DNA from: Bacteroidales bacterium
GTDB taxonomy: Bacteria > Bacteroidota > Bacteroidia > Bacteroidales > UBA7960
Length of the DNA: 6,801 bases
Assembly: GCA_007124575.1 (NCBI GenBank)
Contig: SLEW01000072.1
Location: 1 to 6,801, forward strand
Reading direction: 5' to 3'
The position numbers were made by a program, and so were the translations under genes. The first letter of the stretch is position 1. Each line of letters starts with the position of its first letter. The notes below the pieces were generated by a model that saw only the letters and a program-made list of their open reading frames with translations, did no database searches and was not told the origin of the DNA. This document shows positions 3,954 to 6,801 of the stretch, one piece after another.

Positions 3954-6801
3954 TTACCTGCTGATCTGCAGTTTTTTTGTAATGATGTAGCCATCTATGT
4001 TGACTTGAACAAAATAAATTCCCTGGGTTAACTGAGATACATCTATTATTTTGTTGTTACTTGTCGTTGAAATAAATCCCTTTTCATTTCCAACAACATC
4101 AAAAATCTTTATACTTTGTATGGGTTCCGAATGGTTGACGTAGATATATCCTGAAGCCGGGTTGGGATATATCTGCAGGCTATTAGCCAGATCATGTTCA
4201 TAGACATTGGTACAGTCTTCAAAAGAGATGGTGATGGTGTCGGTATCAGCGCAGCCGTTCTCGTGCCACACCTCGACCCAGACCTCTAATATGTCTGTAT
4301 CGTGGTCATCCGGATCAACAAGGTATGTTTGTCCTGATGAGCCATCGAACCACTCGTAGCTGTAGTCTCCTTCCCCTGCATCCAGCAAAAGGGTTTCTCC
4401 GTAGCATACCACAGCATCGCCGCCCAGATCTGCATCTGGTGTATCAAGAAAATATAGGGTCATGCTATCTGATACCATGTCATCACCAAGTGTAACTTGA
4501 AGGTTAAGGTTTACCTGGCCATTATGCAAGTCTTCTTCTCCCGGGTGATAAGTGGCATGCAGTTCACCGGGGTCGGCGAAGTAGCCGTCACCCGCTGTAC
4601 TCCATAGCAGCTGGTCATAATTCCATGCGTATCCCTTGGTGAGGAATATCTCATTGCCGCAGCGTTCCTGGTCGAAGCCAGCTATGGCGTTTGTGACCAG
4701 GCGGGCAGGGAATGATATCTGGTCAATCCATCCTGCATCAGCACCAACGGTGATGCTGCCATCTTTCTCGTATGCCCAGCGGAATGTGCGTTCTCCAGGC
4801 TCTACTTCATAGACCACGCGTTCCCAGTCCTTCTCACCAGACCACCTGTCCATCAATTCATTATCGATATAAAAGTTAAGCCAGTCATAATTATTTTCGG
4901 AGGATACTTTTCGGTAAAAAGAGATGGAGTCTTGTGTTTTTACGGGGTAGGTGATTTGCAGGCTGGTGATTTGATTATGGGTGATATCGCCGCTGCGGGC
5001 AGAGAAACTCCCCGTATAGGCGGTGTCCGGGTCAATGACCCAGTCGGCCACGCCACCATGCTGCCAGTCAAACTGGTCAAAATCAGCACTGTTCCAGTCT
5101 TCGGTGACCAGCCCCGTTTTAAAAGCCAGTTCATCATGGATGAGGTATGCACCTGCTTGCAGTTCATGATCCAGGCGTGCTATGGCGCCGTCATGCACGG
5201 ATGGATGAATCAGGATGTCAAAATCGATTTCGGCGATCTGCCCTGGTCCCAGAGCATCATGTCCAGCCTGACCGTTATCAATATGAACGAAGCCCTGCTC
5301 AGAAGTCAGTGATGCATTGAGTTCTGCGGAAGCCAGCTGGCCCAGGTTTTCCGTCACAAAACGCATGGTTGACGGTTCGCCGGGCTTCAGGGCGCTGGTT
5401 TCATTGCCGTGCTCATCCAAAATAAGAATATCTCTGATCGTCAGTTCAGGGGCATATGCTGTCTCGGAAAAGTTGCTGAACCACCGGGTTTCCGGGCTTT
5501 CGGCGGAATATGTTTCGAGCTCAAAATAGACTCTATGGTTACCAGGGATGGTATCTGAAACTTCAAACACGAATAGTTCTTCCAGCAACAGTGTGTCTTC
5601 TGCAGGAAAGGTGCCTGGTGTTGCAAGGGTGTCAAGAAGATGGATGTAGGGCGAGGAACTGCTGATGCGGACATGTACGTCTTCCACCGGTTCTTCTGCG
5701 CGGTTTTGCAGGTAGAGATTGATGCCGATGGTTTCACCGGGATTGATCTTTCCGTCGTTGTTTCCCTGGTTGTCGTCCAGCTCATGGGCTACGTAGCTGA
5801 TGCCGCTGAAAGGGGTGTTGAGGACGGCTTCAAGAGCATGAATCCGGCCGCTCCCATAAATATTGCTTTTGGTTTCCGTGAAAGCCACGGAATTCTCTTC
5901 CAGGATCTGACTGATCTCTTCTGGTGTGATCTCCGGACTTTTGGAAATGATCAGGGCCATGACCCCGGCTGTTGCGGGGCTGGCCATGGATGTTCCGCTG
6001 AGCGTTCGGTATCCGGTGTTGTTCGCGTTGGAGAGTGAGATGATCTCCGACCCCGGGGCTGTCACATCCGGTCTGATCAGCCCCATTTCCGGGCTGTATG
6101 GATAATCATTGAACGGCGATACGTTAGCCCATGAAACGGGGCCATTGCTGGAGAAACCGGAGATCTCATCTTCCATCGTTACTGATCCTACGGAAACAAC
6201 GGCAGACACCCCACCCTGAAGGGTTTGATCGGGATGAAGCCATGGTGGCGGAACATCTCCCGGGGTTCTTACCTGGTGCGGCGGGATATCCGATGAGGAA
6301 TTCCCTTCGTTTCCAGCTGCCACGGCGGCGATCACGCCGGCACTCAGGGCGTTGTTCATGGTAGTACGCCACATCGGGCGATCGGGGTTCCAGGCATGTT
6401 TCCATCCAAGAGACATGTTCATGACATGGGCACCCTGATCCACGGCAAACTGTATGCCTGACCAAACACCTGCCTCTGAGCCACTGCCCTGGCTGTCCAT
6501 CACGGATATGGCCATGATTTTCGCACCTGGTGCCATCCCCGTGACAATGCCGGCAGCACCATGGCCAGCCACCGTGCCTGCACAATGCGTGCCGTGTCCG
6601 TTGTAATCCATGGTGTTGTTATTGTTGTCTACGAAGTTGTACCCATGGTTAGGATAATCAGGGTGTATCCACATGTTGCCGGCCAGATCCACGTGGTTGT
6701 AGTTCACACCGGTGTCCAGCACTGCGACCACTACATCCTCACCATCAAATCCATCTGCCCATACTTCATCAGCCTGGACATGGGATACATTCCACGCGAT
6801 A
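3954..6801 (-). CDS. Subtilisin-like S8 serine protease with T9SS type A sorting domain (5' end outside window)
   Basis: A partial gene with 948 visible codons, numbered here from the first full codon at 6800; the reading frame stays open to the window edge. A GTG at 6729-6731 is not the start, because protease-like sequence (AWNVSHVQADEVW) continues upstream. The signal peptide and propeptide must lie beyond the window. The S8 catalytic domain (about 1-330) has Asp29 in VLDTGV, His69 in NGHGTHCAG, the oxyanion Asn164 in AAGNEG and Ser271 in SGTSMASP, so it should be active; the PPWLHPDQT insert recalls bacillopeptidase F-type enzymes. Next come two beta-sandwich modules (about 332-453, opening with DDNQGNNDG, and 453-563), a jelly-roll-like module (564-700), two Ig/PKD-like modules (701-788 and 789-865), and a T9SS type A domain (about 871-948) with YPNPA (878-882) and a lysine-rich end. 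It is predicted to be secreted or surface-anchored and to degrade proteins outside the cell. Substrate preference cannot be read from the sequence. Confidence 0.95.
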   Translation of the reverse strand, partial: IAWNVSHVQADEVWADGFDGEDVVVAVLDTGVNYNHVDLAGNMWIHPDYPNHGYNFVDNNNNTMDYNGHGTHCAGTVAGHGAAGIVTGMAPGAKIMAISVMDSQGSGSEAGVWSGIQFAVDQGAHVMNMSLGWKHAWNPDRPMWRTTMNNALSAGVIAAVAAGNEGNSSSDIPPHQVRTPGDVPPPWLHPDQTLQGGVSAVVSVGSVTMEDEISGFSSNGPVSWANVSPFNDYPYSPEMGLIRPDVTAPGSEIISLSNANNTGYRTLSGTSMASPATAGVMALIISKSPEITPEEISQILEENSVAFTETKSNIYGSGRIHALEAVLNTPFSGISYVAHELDDNQGNNDGKINPGETIGINLYLQNRAEEPVEDVHVRISSSSPYIHLLDTLATPGTFPAEDTLLLEELFVFEVSDTIPGNHRVYFELETYSAESPETRWFSNFSETAYAPELTIRDILILDEHGNETSALKPGEPSTMRFVTENLGQLASAELNASLTSEQGFVHIDNGQAGHDALGPGQIAEIDFDILIHPSVHDGAIARLDHELQAGAYLIHDELAFKTGLVTEDWNSADFDQFDWQHGGVADWVIDPDTAYTGSFSARSGDITHNQITSLQITYPVKTQDSISFYRKVSSENNYDWLNFYIDNELMDRWSGEKDWERVVYEVEPGERTFRWAYEKDGSITVGADAGWIDQISFPARLVTNAIAGFDQERCGNEIFLTKGYAWNYDQLLWSTAGDGYFADPGELHATYHPGEEDLHNGQVNLNLQVTLGDDMVSDSMTLYFLDTPDADLGGDAVVCYGETLLLDAGEGDYSYEWFDGSSGQTYLVDPDDHDTDILEVWVEVWHENGCADTDTITISFEDCTNVYEHDLANSLQIYPNPASGYIYVNHSEPIQSIKIFDVVGNEKGFISTTSNNKIIDVSQLTQGIYFVQVNIDGYIITKKLQISR

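Noticed and set aside
5640..6585. Several open frames of 77 to 139 codons on both strands within the protease gene
   Set aside because: They lie inside the catalytic and first beta-sandwich regions, whose frame is proven by the Asp-His-Ser motifs. Their low-complexity products are typical of shadow frames.
6729..6731. GTG as a possible start of the protease
   Set aside because: The frame is open to the window edge, and the upstream residues fit the start of an S8 catalytic domain. A start just five codons before the catalytic Asp would lack a signal peptide, which a T9SS substrate needs.

Overview
The window looks like chromosomal DNA from a member of the Bacteroidota. The clearest sign is the large secreted protease on the minus strand, which ends in a type IX secretion system (T9SS) type A sorting domain (YPNPA motif, C-terminal KKLQISR). 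That secretion system is essentially confined to this phylum. The protease also carries Ig/PKD-like modules of a kind common in Bacteroidota. Several intergenic spacers contain matches to the phylum's unusual promoter pattern (-33 TTTG or TTG, -7 TAnnTTTG).

Layout: (1) 1-1188, plus strand: a complete class III PLP-dependent aminotransferase. (2) 1189-1301: a spacer with a candidate promoter, a perfect 9-bp hairpin and a 9-nt direct repeat. (3) 1302-2009, plus strand: a GNAT-fold acyltransferase. (4) 2023-3120, minus strand: a class I SAM-dependent methyltransferase, tail-to-tail with the GNAT gene across 13 bp. (5) 3121-3366: a divergent promoter region. (6) 3367-3807, plus strand: a small heat-shock protein (Hsp20) with an exceptionally strong Shine-Dalgarno sequence. 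(7) 3824-3860: a symmetrical terminator that can serve both strands. (8) 3954-6801, minus strand: a subtilisin-family protease with its 5' end outside the window.

The genes do not form one pathway. The aminotransferase and GNAT gene are codirectional but separated by 113 bp with its own candidate promoter, so they are at most loosely coupled. The methyltransferase and hsp20 diverge from a shared regulatory spacer. Hsp20 and the protease converge on a shared terminator. Most of the region is ordinary housekeeping and accessory metabolism, and I see no mobile element, CRISPR array, RNA gene or defence cassette. The points most worth a second look are regulatory: the strong Shine-Dalgarno of hsp20 in a phylum that rarely uses one, overlapping candidate promoters ahead of it, and the structured leader of the GNAT gene. 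Among the proteins, the multidomain T9SS protease and a methyltransferase with a long uncharacterised N-terminal region stand out.
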